64,000 nucleotides of DNA from Actinomycetospora succinea (GTDB lineage Bacteria; Actinomycetota; Actinomycetes; Mycobacteriales; Pseudonocardiaceae). The notes under the pieces were generated by a model. It saw nothing but the letters and a program-made list of their open reading frames with translations, was not told the origin of the DNA and did no database searches. The position numbers and the translations under genes were made by a program. Within the stretch, counting starts at the first letter, position 1; every line of letters starts with the position of its first letter. The stretch is taken from the NCBI RefSeq assembly GCF_004363095.1, contig NZ_SNYO01000004.1:62001-126000 (forward strand), read 5' to 3'. This document shows positions 15,757 to 24,018 of the stretch, piece after piece.

Positions 15757-16893
15757 TCAGTCGCCGCAGCAGCACCCATCGCAACAGCAGCCGTCGCCCG
15801 AGCAGGCGTCGCAGCAGTCGCAGCCGCACGACGTGCAGTCACAGCAGCTCGCGCAGGGGTTGGGCCGCGGCTGCCCGCTCCACGGGCCGACGATCGGGTC
15901 GGTGCAGCAGAGCTGCCCGGTGCAGCACAGCCCGGCCGCCGCGGCACACCCGGCGAAGAACCCGCGGGGGTCCCGGGTCGGCCCGCCGTCGCCAGGATGC
16001 GGCGGCTGGTCGGTGGACGGCTGCTCCAGACGGACGCACGTGCGGTCGACCGCGCGCTCCGTCTCGTGGACCAGGAGACGGTGGGCGAGCCGGGCGTCGA
16101 GCGCGTGCTCCGACGGCAGCTCGACGACGGCCAGCGACGCGCCGAGGATCTCGACCTGGCGGCGGGCGAGGTCCCGGGTCGCCGCGACGCCCGCCCCGGT
16201 GGCGTCGACCGGGTTCCAGCGCCCGGCACGCCGGTCGTCGTCGAGGTCGTCGAGCGCGTCGAGCAGGTGCGCCAGCCGCCCGAAGGCCGCGCCGGCGGTC
16301 GCGAGCGGCGCCGCGTTGCCCGGGCGGCCGGCGAGCACGGCGGTGTGCGCGAAGGCGGCGGACACGGCGTCGGCGGTCGGGGCCGTGGCGTCGGAGAGGG
16401 TGACCGCGCCCGCCGCGTGCTCGACGGCGTGCTGGCGCGCCGGGACCGCGAGCAGCGCCGACGGGTCGAAGCCGCGGGGCGCGGTGGCGCGGGCGCGCGT
16501 GCTCCATCGCTCGGCGACCCGCCGCGTCAGCGCCGCCGCGGGTCGGTGGCGCAGGACGCCCTGGCCGTCGTCGACGTGGTCGGTGAGGTGCCCGGCGGCC
16601 AGGAGCAGCGCGGCGTGCGCTGCGAGCTGGGCGCCCTCGCCCGAGACCACGGTCGCCGTGCGCATCCCGCGCGCCGGGCAGGGGCCGGCGCGTCGGTCGG
16701 CGGCGTCGTCCCCGGCCGGGCTCTGGGCCGCGGTGAGCACCGAGACCAGCAGTGCGTCGACGTTGGTCGCCGTGCGGGCGAGCTGCCCGTGCCCGTCGCG
16801 CAGGGTCAGGCACGTCCCGCAGAGATGCGCCATCCATCGCCGGTGCAGCGCGGGGGAGAGGTGGTGGCGGCAGGGCCGCACGATGCCGAGCAC
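15757..16893 (-). CDS. DUF5685-family protein with Cys-rich C-terminal tail
   Basis: The N-terminus LGIVRPCRHHLSPALHRRWM and CGTCLTLRDGHGQLARTATN match DUF5685, an uncharacterised actinobacterial family. The middle is alpha-helical and Ala-rich. The C-terminal 60 residues are packed with Cys in clusters such as CCDCTSCGCDCCDAC and CCCDGCCC, which suggests metal binding. GTG 16893 is preferred because TACATT lies seven bases upstream, suiting a leaderless transcript, and family members start at this point. A GTG at 16914 would add seven residues. Function is unknown. Confidence 0.82.
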   Translation of the reverse strand: MLGIVRPCRHHLSPALHRRWMAHLCGTCLTLRDGHGQLARTATNVDALLVSVLTAAQSPAGDDAADRRAGPCPARGMRTATVVSGEGAQLAAHAALLLAAGHLTDHVDDGQGVLRHRPAAALTRRVAERWSTRARATAPRGFDPSALLAVPARQHAVEHAAGAVTLSDATAPTADAVSAAFAHTAVLAGRPGNAAPLATAGAAFGRLAHLLDALDDLDDDRRAGRWNPVDATGAGVAATRDLARRQVEILGASLAVVELPSEHALDARLAHRLLVHETERAVDRTCVRLEQPSTDQPPHPGDGGPTRDPRGFFAGCAAAAGLCCTGQLCCTDPIVGPWSGQPRPNPCASCCDCTSCGCDCCDACSGDGCCCDGCCCGD

Positions 16894-16900
16894 CGGCAGG

Positions 16901-16906
16901 AATGTA
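16901..16906 (-). promoter_or_regulatory. -10 element for a leaderless DUF5685 transcript
   Basis: On the minus strand TACATT lies seven bases before GTG 16893. No Shine-Dalgarno sequence is present. Confidence 0.4.
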
Positions 16907-17076
16907 GTGATCACGGCTGTCGATCACGACGGCCGTTCGGCAGGTTGTGCGCGGCCGTTCGTCGCAATCTCGTCCGGCATCTGTGTGTGCGCGTTCCGTG
17001 AGCAGGGAAGGGTTCCGGCGACCGCGTCGCGCGCCACGGGGGCCGCGCGACCGCGACGATTCGGAGGGGAAAGACC

Positions 17077-17595
17077 GTGATCTCCAGGAACAAGGCACGT
17101 CTGCTCGCGACGCCGGCGCTGGTCGGCGCGCTCGGTCTCGGTGTCCTCGCGGGCTGCTCGCAGGGGCAGGCGCCGGCGCCGCCGCAGGGCGCCGGGGCGC
17201 CGAGCGCCGCCGCGGGTCAGGGCGCTCCGGGGGCGCCGGGGGCGCCGGGTGCGCCGGGTGCTCCGGGTGCTCCGGGGGCGCCGGGTGCCGGCGCCGAGGG
17301 TCAGCCGGGCGCCGGCGGCGCGGCGGGTGCCGAGGGGCAGCCGGGCGCCGGGGGCACCGGCGCCGACGGTTCCGGTGCGGGTGGCTCGGGTGCCGACGGC
17401 TCCGGCAGCGGCTCGGGCTCGGGCAGCGGTTCCGGCGGCGGCGCGAGCCAGACCCCGTCGGGCGGCGTGGAGACCGGCGGCGGCTCGACGTCGGGAGTCG
17501 AGCACGCGGGCCTCATCGGCGCCGGCGCGCTCGCGCTGGCGGGTGCCGGCGCGCTGGGCGCCACGGCCGCGCGCCGTCGCCGCACCGACAGCTGA
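17077..17595 (+). CDS. Collagen-like repeat lipoprotein with C-terminal membrane anchor (candidate sortase substrate)
   Basis: The 172-residue protein has a lipoprotein signal peptide ending in the lipobox VLAGC (Cys27). It then has Gly-Ala-Pro triplets, a Gly/Ser-rich region, and a C-terminal helix (HAGLIGAGALALAGAGALGA) followed by ARRRR. The tail looks like a cell-wall sorting signal, but LPXTG is absent; TPSGGVETGGG is in its place. The next gene is a class F sortase, so this is probably its substrate. Having both a lipobox and a sorting-type tail is unusual. GTG 17077 follows GGAGGGGA. Confidence 0.85.
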   Translation: MISRNKARLLATPALVGALGLGVLAGCSQGQAPAPPQGAGAPSAAAGQGAPGAPGAPGAPGAPGAPGAPGAGAEGQPGAGGAAGAEGQPGAGGTGADGSGAGGSGADGSGSGSGSGSGSGGGASQTPSGGVETGGGSTSGVEHAGLIGAGALALAGAGALGATAARRRRTDS

Positions 17596-17606
17596 TCGAC
17601 TCCCGG

Positions 17607-17639
17607 CGACCCCGCACACCCGTCCGGTGTGCGGGGTCG
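17607..17639 (+). terminator. Strong hairpin after the collagen-like lipoprotein
   Basis: CGACCCCGCACACC pairs perfectly with GGTGTGCGGGGTCG across a five-base loop. It lies 11 bases after the stop codon. There is no T-tract, as is common in actinomycetes. Confidence 0.75.
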
Positions 17640-17696
17640 TCGTCTGTGCGGGTGCTGTACAGATGGCGGGGACCGGTGATCGGGAACGGAGCGGGC

Positions 17697-18449
17697 GTGG
17701 GCGCGGCGGACGACGGGGGAGCGAGGGACTCCCCGCCTGCCTCGGAGGCAGCGAGCGACGCCCTCGCTCCACCACCCGAGGAGCCGCCGCCGGCGCGCCG
17801 CGATCCCGTCCGCCGGTCGCTGGTCGCCGGGGCCGTGGTGCTCGCGGTGCTCGGAGTCGTGCTGCTCGGGTGGGCGGTCACGCACCAGTCCGGGCCGCCG
17901 CCTGCCCCGGTGTCCGCCGGCCCGCCGCCCCCGTCGTCGCTGGTCGCGGCGCCGCCTGGCCGGGAGGTCGAGGCCGCCGAGCCGCTCGGGACGTCGTCCC
18001 CGCCGGCGACGCTGCGGGTGCCCGCGATCCGGGTGGACTCGCCGGTCGACCAGGTCGGCCTCAACCCCGATCGCACCATGGAGGTGCCCGCCGAGGGGTC
18101 GCCCGGCTACGACCACGCCGCCTGGTTCCGCTACTCGGTGACCCCGGGGCTCCAGGGCCCGTCGGTGATCATCGGCCACGTCGACTCCGCGGAGGCCGGG
18201 CCGTCGGTGTTCTACGAGCTCGGGCGCCTGCGCCCCGGCGACCGCGCCGAGGTCGTGCGCGCCGACGGGGCCACGGTGACGTTCGAGGTCACCGAGGTCG
18301 CCGTCTACCCCAAGGACGCCTTCCCGACCGACCGCGTCTACGGCCCCACCGCGGGCCCCGAGCTGCGCCTGATCACCTGCGGCGGCAGCTTCGACCGCGG
18401 CGCGGGCTCGTACCGCGACAACACCGTGGTGTTCGCGCGCGAGGTCTAG
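17697..18449 (+). CDS. Class F sortase
   Basis: The 250-residue protein has a cytoplasmic acidic N-terminus, one membrane helix (LVAGAVVLAVLGVVLLGWAV) and a sortase barrel. Catalytic residues are visible: His in IIGHVDS, Cys in LITCGG, and Arg in SYRDNTVVF. Short length, the N-terminal anchor and LRVPAIRVDSPVD fit class F. It transfers surface proteins to the cell wall or processes them; the upstream lipoprotein is the obvious partner. GTG 17697 is preferred because GGAG lies five bases upstream; GTG 17676 is also in frame. The stop overlaps that of the convergent gene at 18446. Confidence 0.88.
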   Translation: MGAADDGGARDSPPASEAASDALAPPPEEPPPARRDPVRRSLVAGAVVLAVLGVVLLGWAVTHQSGPPPAPVSAGPPPPSSLVAAPPGREVEAAEPLGTSSPPATLRVPAIRVDSPVDQVGLNPDRTMEVPAEGSPGYDHAAWFRYSVTPGLQGPSVIIGHVDSAEAGPSVFYELGRLRPGDRAEVVRADGATVTFEVTEVAVYPKDAFPTDRVYGPTAGPELRLITCGGSFDRGAGSYRDNTVVFAREV

Positions 18450-19477
18450 ACCCCGATCCGCATCCGGAAGTGCATCGCGCGGTAGGGCCAGTTGTCGTTC
18501 GTGTGCCACTGGCTCACGACGAGGTGCATCTCGTCAGGCGTCGAGCCGGGCAGGATGTAGCCGCCGTAGCACTGCGCGACGCGACCGCAGCCGTGGTCCT
18601 CGTCGTCCCACCCGCAGCCGGCGATCACCGTGAGGCGCTCGGCGGTGGTGAGGTCGGTGGTCGGGCCCTGCGGCATCGGGATGAGGTCGACGCGGTAGTT
18701 GCCGGCGTCGAAGGCCGCGAGCCACCACGCGTCGCCGACGCGGCGCAGCGAGAGCTCGCCGAACGCCCCGGGCAGCACGGGCGTCGGGGCGTTGCCCCAG
18801 CCCCACGCACCGTCGGCGAAGCCCCAGCCCTCCCACGCCGCGGCGTCGAGCAGCCGGTCGGCGGGCACGCGGTGCAGCAGCAGGGGCTTGTCGCGCTGGA
18901 AGCCCGTGGTCAGCGCGTAGACGTAGCCGTCGGGGCCGAGCTCCCAGGTGAGCATCTGGAAGAGCCCGCCGAGGTGCCCGCCCGGCCAGCTCAGGCCCGT
19001 CGACTCCCACGTCTCGCCGTTGTCGCGGGAGCGGTGGATCTCGGTCCAGTGCACGTTCCCGAGGCCCTCGCAGGCCATGACGTGCAGGTACATCTGGTCG
19101 CCGATGGTGATCAGGTCGGTGGGGAGCTGGGTGGTGATCCGCGTGCCGCCGATCAGCCCGCCGAGGCGCCCGCCGATGCGCGCGTTGTGGCGGTAGGAGA
19201 CGACCTGCTCGGCGTAGGGGTGCGAGCCGCCCGCGGAGCCGGTCCACCGGACACCGTCGTTGCCCCGCACCGACGCCGGGTCGCCGAAGAGGACCACCGG
19301 CGAGCGCCACCCCCGGCCGCCCGCCTCCTTGCTCTCGAACGTGTCGCCGAAGACCGCGACGAGCCGGCCGTCCGGGGCGAGTGCCGCCGCGCCGAGGTCG
19401 GTCCCGCCGATGCCGAAGTCGTCGGTCTGCCCGGGCCCGGTCAGGTCCCGGAGCTTGGTGACCTCGAGGGTGCGCAT
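18446..19477 (-). CDS. DUF4185-domain protein, candidate endo-D-arabinanase (GH183-like)
   Basis: The 343-residue protein is a single DUF4185 domain, a five-bladed propeller type seen in mycobacteria. Visible features are VAVFGDTFESKE, SHPYAEQVVSYRHN and a C-terminal HLVVSQWHTNDNWPYR. Some mycobacterial DUF4185 proteins were shown to cut D-arabinan and define family GH183, so arabinogalactan or lipoarabinomannan remodelling is plausible. No signal peptide is visible at the chosen ATG 19477, so export is uncertain. The stop shares the CTAG bases with the convergent sortase stop. Confidence 0.82.
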   Translation of the reverse strand: MRTLEVTKLRDLTGPGQTDDFGIGGTDLGAAALAPDGRLVAVFGDTFESKEAGGRGWRSPVVLFGDPASVRGNDGVRWTGSAGGSHPYAEQVVSYRHNARIGGRLGGLIGGTRITTQLPTDLITIGDQMYLHVMACEGLGNVHWTEIHRSRDNGETWESTGLSWPGGHLGGLFQMLTWELGPDGYVYALTTGFQRDKPLLLHRVPADRLLDAAAWEGWGFADGAWGWGNAPTPVLPGAFGELSLRRVGDAWWLAAFDAGNYRVDLIPMPQGPTTDLTTAERLTVIAGCGWDDEDHGCGRVAQCYGGYILPGSTPDEMHLVVSQWHTNDNWPYRAMHFRMRIGV

Positions 19478-19511
19478 GCCGTGGTTGTACCGGACCGCAG
19501 GTGGGGCACCG

Positions 19512-19703
19512 TCAGGCCGGGATGCGCTCCGAGACGGGGGCGCGGCGCTGCGCGGGCACGACGGCGAGGCGCCGCGGCACGGGCGCGGTGCGCCACGCGG
19601 CGCGGGCGCGGTCGTCGACGGTGCCGTGGGCGACCATGGCCACCGTCGGCGCGGCCATCCACGCGGCGGCGAGGCCGCCGAGGGTGAGCGCGAGCGTCTT
19701 CAT
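19512..19703 (-). CDS. Small secreted or membrane-anchored peptide
   Basis: The 63-residue protein begins MKTLALTLGGLAAAWMAAPTVAMVAHG, a signal peptide or single helix, followed by a basic tail. The start at ATG 19703 has a G-run Shine-Dalgarno about eight bases upstream. It precedes the DUF4185 gene on the same strand with a 34-base gap, so the two may form an operon. I do not recognise it. Confidence 0.6.
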   Translation of the reverse strand: MKTLALTLGGLAAAWMAAPTVAMVAHGTVDDRARAAWRTAPVPRRLAVVPAQRRAPVSERIPA

Positions 19704-19894
19704 GCGAGTCCCCCCTGCCCCGACCGGAGTCGGGGTCGATCATCTGCTCCGACCAGTCGCCGGCGCCCTCGAACGGTAGAGCGGTGGTCGTGGGCTGCAC
19801 TGAGCCGTACGGGTGACGAATGCTCAGGTTGCTCTCAGAGATATGTGATCCAGGCCACTCTGCCGATCGTCCGGCACGGAGGCAGACTCCCGTA

Positions 19895-19912
19895 ACGGTC
19901 AGCGCTGACCGT
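19895..19912. promoter_or_regulatory. 18-base perfect palindrome upstream of the AtuA-like gene
   Basis: ACGGTCAGCGCTGACCGT is a perfect palindrome ending 29 bases before GTG 19942. With one mismatch the symmetry extends to 24 bases (19892-19915). The size and place fit a dimeric repressor operator. Confidence 0.65.
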
Positions 19913-19941
19913 CACGTGTCGCCCCGCTCCCGGGAGGTCGA

Positions 19942-21681
19942 GTGTCCGCACGCCCCGTCCGCATCGCCAACTGCGCCGGCTGGCTGTGGGACCGCTTCTC
20001 CGGGCTCCGGGACGCGCTCGCCGGACCGGTCGACGTCGTGACCGGCGACTACCTGGCCGAGCCGACCCTGCGCCAGCTCGCCCTGGAGCGCGCGAAGGAC
20101 CCGTCGCTGGGCTACGCGCAGAGCTTCCTCGCCCAGTTCACCGACGCCGTCGGGCTGCTCGCCGAGCGCGGCGCCCGCCTCGTCGTGGACGCGGGCGGGC
20201 TCAACCCCGCGGGCCTGGCCGACGAGGTCCGCCGCGTGATCGCCGACGCCGGCCTCGACCTGGTCGTCGCGCACGTCGAGGGCGACGACCTGTCCGCGCG
20301 CCTGGACACCCTCGGCGCGCTCGAGCACCTCGACACCGGCGTCCCGCTCGCCGACTCCGGACTGGAACCGACCACCGCCAACGCCTACCTCGGCGGGTGG
20401 GGCATCGCCGCGGCGCTCGCGGACGGCGCCGACGTCGTCCTCTGCCCGCGGGTCACCGACGCCTCCCTGACGGTCGGGGCGGCGGCCTGGTGGCACCGCT
20501 GGGGCACCGAGGACTGGGGCGCGCTGGCCGGCGCGGTCGCCGCCGCGCACGTCATCGAGTGCGGGCCCCAGGCCACCGGCGGCAACTTCTCCGGCTTCAC
20601 CGCGGTCCCGCGCGTCGACGACCTCGGCTACCCGATCGCCGAGATCGCCGCCGACGGCACCGCCGTGATCACCAAGCACGAGGTCGCGGGCGGCACCGTC
20701 ACCACCGACACCGTCACCGCGCAGCTGCTCTACGAGATCCAGGGCCCGACCTACCTCAACCCCGACGTCACCGTGCACCTCGACGACGTCGCGCTCACCC
20801 GGGTCGCCCCGGACCGCGTCGAGATCACCGGCGTCACCGGCTCCCCGCCGCCGAGCACCACCAAGCTCGCCATGACCGCCCCCGGCGGCTACGAGTCCAG
20901 CGTCGCCTTCTACGCCACCGGGCTCGACCTCGAGGCCAAGGTCGCGCTCCTGCGCACGCACGTCGAGCGGATCACCGCGGAGCTCGACCTGAGCCTGCTG
21001 CGCGTCGACCGCATCGGCACGCCCGTCGAGGACCCGCCCGACCAGTGGGCGGCCGCGCAGCAGATCCTCGTGACGGCGCAGGCACGGTCGAAGAGCCAGG
21101 TCGACGCGCGGCGGTTCGTCGCCCCGATGACCGGCCTGTTCCTGCCCGGCTACCCCGGGCTCTACGTCAACCCGCTGAAGGTCTGCGCGCCGGTGGTCGA
21201 GTACTGGCCGGCGCTGGTGCCCGTCGACGTGCTCGACCACGTCGTCGTCGGCGCCGACGGGACCCGCACCCCGGTGAAGGACACCCCGGTCCGCGTCGGC
21301 GCGGCCGGTCAGCGCCACTCGGACGAGGCGCCGCCGGTCCCGGACCTCGGCGCGACCCGCCGCGCCCCGCTCGGGCTCGTCGCGCACGGGCGGTGCGGGG
21401 ACAAGGGCGGCAACTCCAACATCGGGTTCTGGGCGCGGGAGGAGGCGTGGGACTGGCTGCGCGGGACGCTGTCGACCGAACGCCTGCGCGCGCTCTTCCC
21501 GGACGCCGCCGACGTCGTGGTCGAGCGCCACGAGTTCCCCGGCCTGCGCGCGGTGCACTTCGTCGTCCACGACGTGCTCGGCAAGGGCGCCTCGTCGAAC
21601 GGGCGGCCCGACATCGCCGGCAAGGCCGTCGCCGAGTTCCTGCGTGCCCGCTTCGTGGAGGTCCCCGAGTGTCTGCTCTGA
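19942..21681 (+). CDS. AtuA-like (DUF1446) protein, acyl-CoA or terpenoid catabolism
   Basis: The 579-residue protein has the DUF1446/AtuA core (RIANCAGWLWDR, GDYLAE, GGWGIAAAL, ATGGNFSGF) and a C-terminal AtuA-associated domain with VAHGRCGDKGGNSNIGFWAR. AtuA is required for acyclic terpene use in Pseudomonas; its exact reaction is not known. The start GTG 19942 follows GGGAGG. The stop overlaps the next gene, a type III CoA-transferase, so the pair forms an operon. Together they suggest breakdown of a branched or isoprenoid acid. An 18-base palindrome just upstream should control expression. Confidence 0.88.
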   Translation: MSARPVRIANCAGWLWDRFSGLRDALAGPVDVVTGDYLAEPTLRQLALERAKDPSLGYAQSFLAQFTDAVGLLAERGARLVVDAGGLNPAGLADEVRRVIADAGLDLVVAHVEGDDLSARLDTLGALEHLDTGVPLADSGLEPTTANAYLGGWGIAAALADGADVVLCPRVTDASLTVGAAAWWHRWGTEDWGALAGAVAAAHVIECGPQATGGNFSGFTAVPRVDDLGYPIAEIAADGTAVITKHEVAGGTVTTDTVTAQLLYEIQGPTYLNPDVTVHLDDVALTRVAPDRVEITGVTGSPPPSTTKLAMTAPGGYESSVAFYATGLDLEAKVALLRTHVERITAELDLSLLRVDRIGTPVEDPPDQWAAAQQILVTAQARSKSQVDARRFVAPMTGLFLPGYPGLYVNPLKVCAPVVEYWPALVPVDVLDHVVVGADGTRTPVKDTPVRVGAAGQRHSDEAPPVPDLGATRRAPLGLVAHGRCGDKGGNSNIGFWAREEAWDWLRGTLSTERLRALFPDAADVVVERHEFPGLRAVHFVVHDVLGKGASSNGRPDIAGKAVAEFLRARFVEVPECLL

Positions 21682-23156
21682 CCAGCCGCCTCGAGGAGGC
21701 CTGGGCCAACCCGGTCACCGACGACGACGCGTTCGATCCGCTCCGCGAGCTCGACGACGTGCTCGCCCCGCTCGGGCTGTCGTCGGGAGACGCGGGCGGC
21801 GCGGTGACGCTCGCCGGCCGCGACCCCGTCGTGCCCAGCCCCGTGCGCATCGGGGCGGCGGCGAGCATCGGGCTGCTGGCGAAGTCGGTGGCCGCCGCCG
21901 CCCTGCACCGCGACCGCGGCGGGCCCGGCCAGGACGTCCACGTCGACCTGCGCGCCGCCCCGCACCGGCTGTGCCCGTTCTACGACCGCACGTGGGAGCG
22001 GCTCGGCGGCTACCCCGTCGCGTCGAGCGTGGAGCAGGGCAACGCGATGGGGTTCAGCTTCTTCCGCTGCGCCGACGGCCGCTTCGTGATGCCGCAGAAC
22101 ATGTACCCCAACCTGCGGGAACGGGCGCAGGGGCTGCTCGGGGTCCCGCTGACGAAGCCCGCGGTCACCGAGGCGATCGGGCGCTGGAAGGCCGACGAGC
22201 TCGAGGAGGCGGCGTCGGCGGCGGGTGTCGTCATGCCGGTGGTGCGCACGCTGCCCGAGATGCTCGCCGAGCGGCAGTACACCGACGTGCTCGCCGACCT
22301 GCCCCTGGTCGAGGTCACGAGGATCGGCGACGGCGATCCCGAGCCGCTGCCCCCGGCCGGCGAGGCGCCGTTCTCGGGGCTGCGAGCGCTCGGGATGGGG
22401 CACGTGATCGCCGGTGCCGGGTTCGGGCGCGCGTTCGCGCTGCACGGCGCGGACGTCCTCAACCTCTGGCGCGTCGGCGAGACCGAGCACGAGACGACCT
22501 ACGCGTCCGCGAACGTCGGCATGCGCTCGTCGTGGCTCGACCCGCGCCGCGACCGCGCCGAGCTCTCCCGCCTGCTCGCCGGCGCCGACGTGTTCTTCCA
22601 CAACCGGCGCCTGCCGTTCCTCGACGAGATCGGGCTGCGGCCCGAGCAGCTCGCGGCCGAGCGGCCGGGGATCGTGGCGGTGACGGTCTCGCTGCACGGT
22701 CTCGACGGCCCGTGGGCCGGGCGGCCGGGCTTCGACCAGACCGCCGGGTCGGTCAGCGGGATGATGCTGCTCGAGGGCGGCGGGCAGACGCCGCGCCTGC
22801 CCCCGATCCTCGTCGTCAACGACTACATCGTCCCGTGGCTCGCGCAGGCCGGCGCCGTGGCGGCGCTGCGGCGGCGGGCGGTCGAGGGCGGCTCGTACCA
22901 CGTGCACGTGTCGCTGACCCGCGTCGCGCTGTGGATCCTCTCGCTCGGGCTCTTCGACCGGGAGTGGGCGCACGCGACGGCGAACAGCACCGAGGAGCAC
23001 CGCTACCTCGACCCCGAGACGTTCACCGCGGACACCGGGCTCGGCGCCTACCAGGGCGTCACCGACCAGGTCGCGATGTCGGCGACGCCCGGGCGCTACG
23101 ACCCGGTGCTCGTCGCCCGCGGGGCGTCGCCGCGGAGGTGGGCTCCGCCCAGGTGA
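21669..23156 (+). CDS. CaiB/BaiF-type III CoA-transferase
   Basis: The 495-residue protein is a family III CoA-transferase with a divergent N-terminal half. The second half has ALGMGHVIAGAGFGRAF, a domain-linking region, and the conserved RPGFDQTAGSVSGMM with the likely catalytic Asp. The ending has WLAQAGAVAALRRR. It moves CoA between an acyl-CoA donor and a carboxylic acid. The start GTG 21669 overlaps the AtuA-like gene by 13 bases. The protein is longer than the usual 400 residues, mostly at the N-terminus. Confidence 0.88.
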   Translation: MSALTSRLEEAWANPVTDDDAFDPLRELDDVLAPLGLSSGDAGGAVTLAGRDPVVPSPVRIGAAASIGLLAKSVAAAALHRDRGGPGQDVHVDLRAAPHRLCPFYDRTWERLGGYPVASSVEQGNAMGFSFFRCADGRFVMPQNMYPNLRERAQGLLGVPLTKPAVTEAIGRWKADELEEAASAAGVVMPVVRTLPEMLAERQYTDVLADLPLVEVTRIGDGDPEPLPPAGEAPFSGLRALGMGHVIAGAGFGRAFALHGADVLNLWRVGETEHETTYASANVGMRSSWLDPRRDRAELSRLLAGADVFFHNRRLPFLDEIGLRPEQLAAERPGIVAVTVSLHGLDGPWAGRPGFDQTAGSVSGMMLLEGGGQTPRLPPILVVNDYIVPWLAQAGAVAALRRRAVEGGSYHVHVSLTRVALWILSLGLFDREWAHATANSTEEHRYLDPETFTADTGLGAYQGVTDQVAMSATPGRYDPVLVARGASPRRWAPPR

Positions 23157-23195
23157 GCAGTGTGGACGGCGATAGCCGTCCGAAGTGCTCACCTG
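23150..23195 (+). terminator. Long terminator hairpin overlapping the CoA-transferase stop
   Basis: Two 21-base arms pair with only a few mismatches (CAGGTGAGCA and GGACGGC blocks are exact) around a GATA loop. The stop codon 23154-23156 is inside the left arm. Confidence 0.75.
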
Positions 23196-23216
23196 CGCGC
23201 AGCGCACACTGATCAC

Positions 23217-24002
23217 GTGCTGTACCGGGTGTTGATCGTCGGGACGCTGCTCGTGCTCGCCGGGTGCGGGTCGCCACCGCCCCCGCCGGCCCCGGCCCCG
23301 ACTGCCGTGCCGATGGCCCGGGAGGCACCCCGGGAAGCGCCACGCGCCGCCGCGCCGGCCCCCGTCGTCGTCCTCGACCCCGGGCACAACGGCGGCAACG
23401 CCGACGCCACGGACGAGATCGCGCGCGAGGTCCCCGACGGCCGCGGCGGGACGAAGCCGTGCAACACCACCGGCACGGCCACCGCGGACGGGTACGCCGA
23501 GCACGCGTTCACGTGGGACGTTACGGCGCGGGTGACGCGGCTGCTCGCGGCGCGGGGGGTCGAGGTGCGCTCCACGCGTCCCGACGACACGGGTGTCGGG
23601 CCGTGCGTGGACCGGCGTGCGGAGATCGCCAACGAGGCCGGAGCCGCGCTCACGGTCTCGATCCACGCCGACGGCGCCGCGCGGGACGGGCGCGGGTTCC
23701 ACGTCGCGCTCTCGGACCCGCCGCTCGCCGCATCGCAGCGCGAGCCGTCGGCGGCGCTGGGCCGGGCGCTCGTGGCGGGGCTGGAGGAGCAGGGGTTCAC
23801 GCCCTCGACCTACCGCGGGGAGGGCGGGATCGACCGGCGCGCCGACCTCGCGGGGCTCAGCCTCGCGCGGGTGCCGTCGGCGCTGGTGGAGTGCGCGAAC
23901 ATGGCGAACCCGGCGGAGGCGCGCGTCGTCGCCGACCCGGCGGGGCGCCAGCGCTACGCCGAGGGGATCGCGGCGGGGATCCTGGTGACGCTGGGCCGGT
24001 GA
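23217..24002 (+). CDS. N-acetylmuramoyl-L-alanine amidase lipoprotein (Rv3717-like, Amidase_3)
   Basis: The 261-residue protein has a lipoprotein signal ending VLAGC and a Pro-rich linker, then an Amidase_3 domain. Zinc ligands and catalytic residues are visible: LDPGHNGG, a Glu in YAEHAFTWD, SIHADG, and VECANMANPAEA with the catalytic Glu. It cleaves the amide between MurNAc and L-Ala in peptidoglycan. The Cys-containing insert KPCNTTG and the later GPCVDRR may form a disulfide, as in the mycobacterial enzyme. GTG 23217 is chosen for the signal peptide. It is convergent with the next gene; a short GAGTCA/TGACTC hairpin spans both stops. Confidence 0.9.
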   Translation: MLYRVLIVGTLLVLAGCGSPPPPPAPAPTAVPMAREAPREAPRAAAPAPVVVLDPGHNGGNADATDEIAREVPDGRGGTKPCNTTGTATADGYAEHAFTWDVTARVTRLLAARGVEVRSTRPDDTGVGPCVDRRAEIANEAGAALTVSIHADGAARDGRGFHVALSDPPLAASQREPSAALGRALVAGLEEQGFTPSTYRGEGGIDRRADLAGLSLARVPSALVECANMANPAEARVVADPAGRQRYAEGIAAGILVTLGR

Positions 24003-24018
24003 GTCAGGCGGTGGTGAC

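Noticed and set aside
17221-17450. DNA tandem repeat or mobile element in the collagen-like gene
   Set aside because: The repeat is in register with codons and encodes Gly-Ala-Pro and Gly-Ser units; it is protein low complexity.
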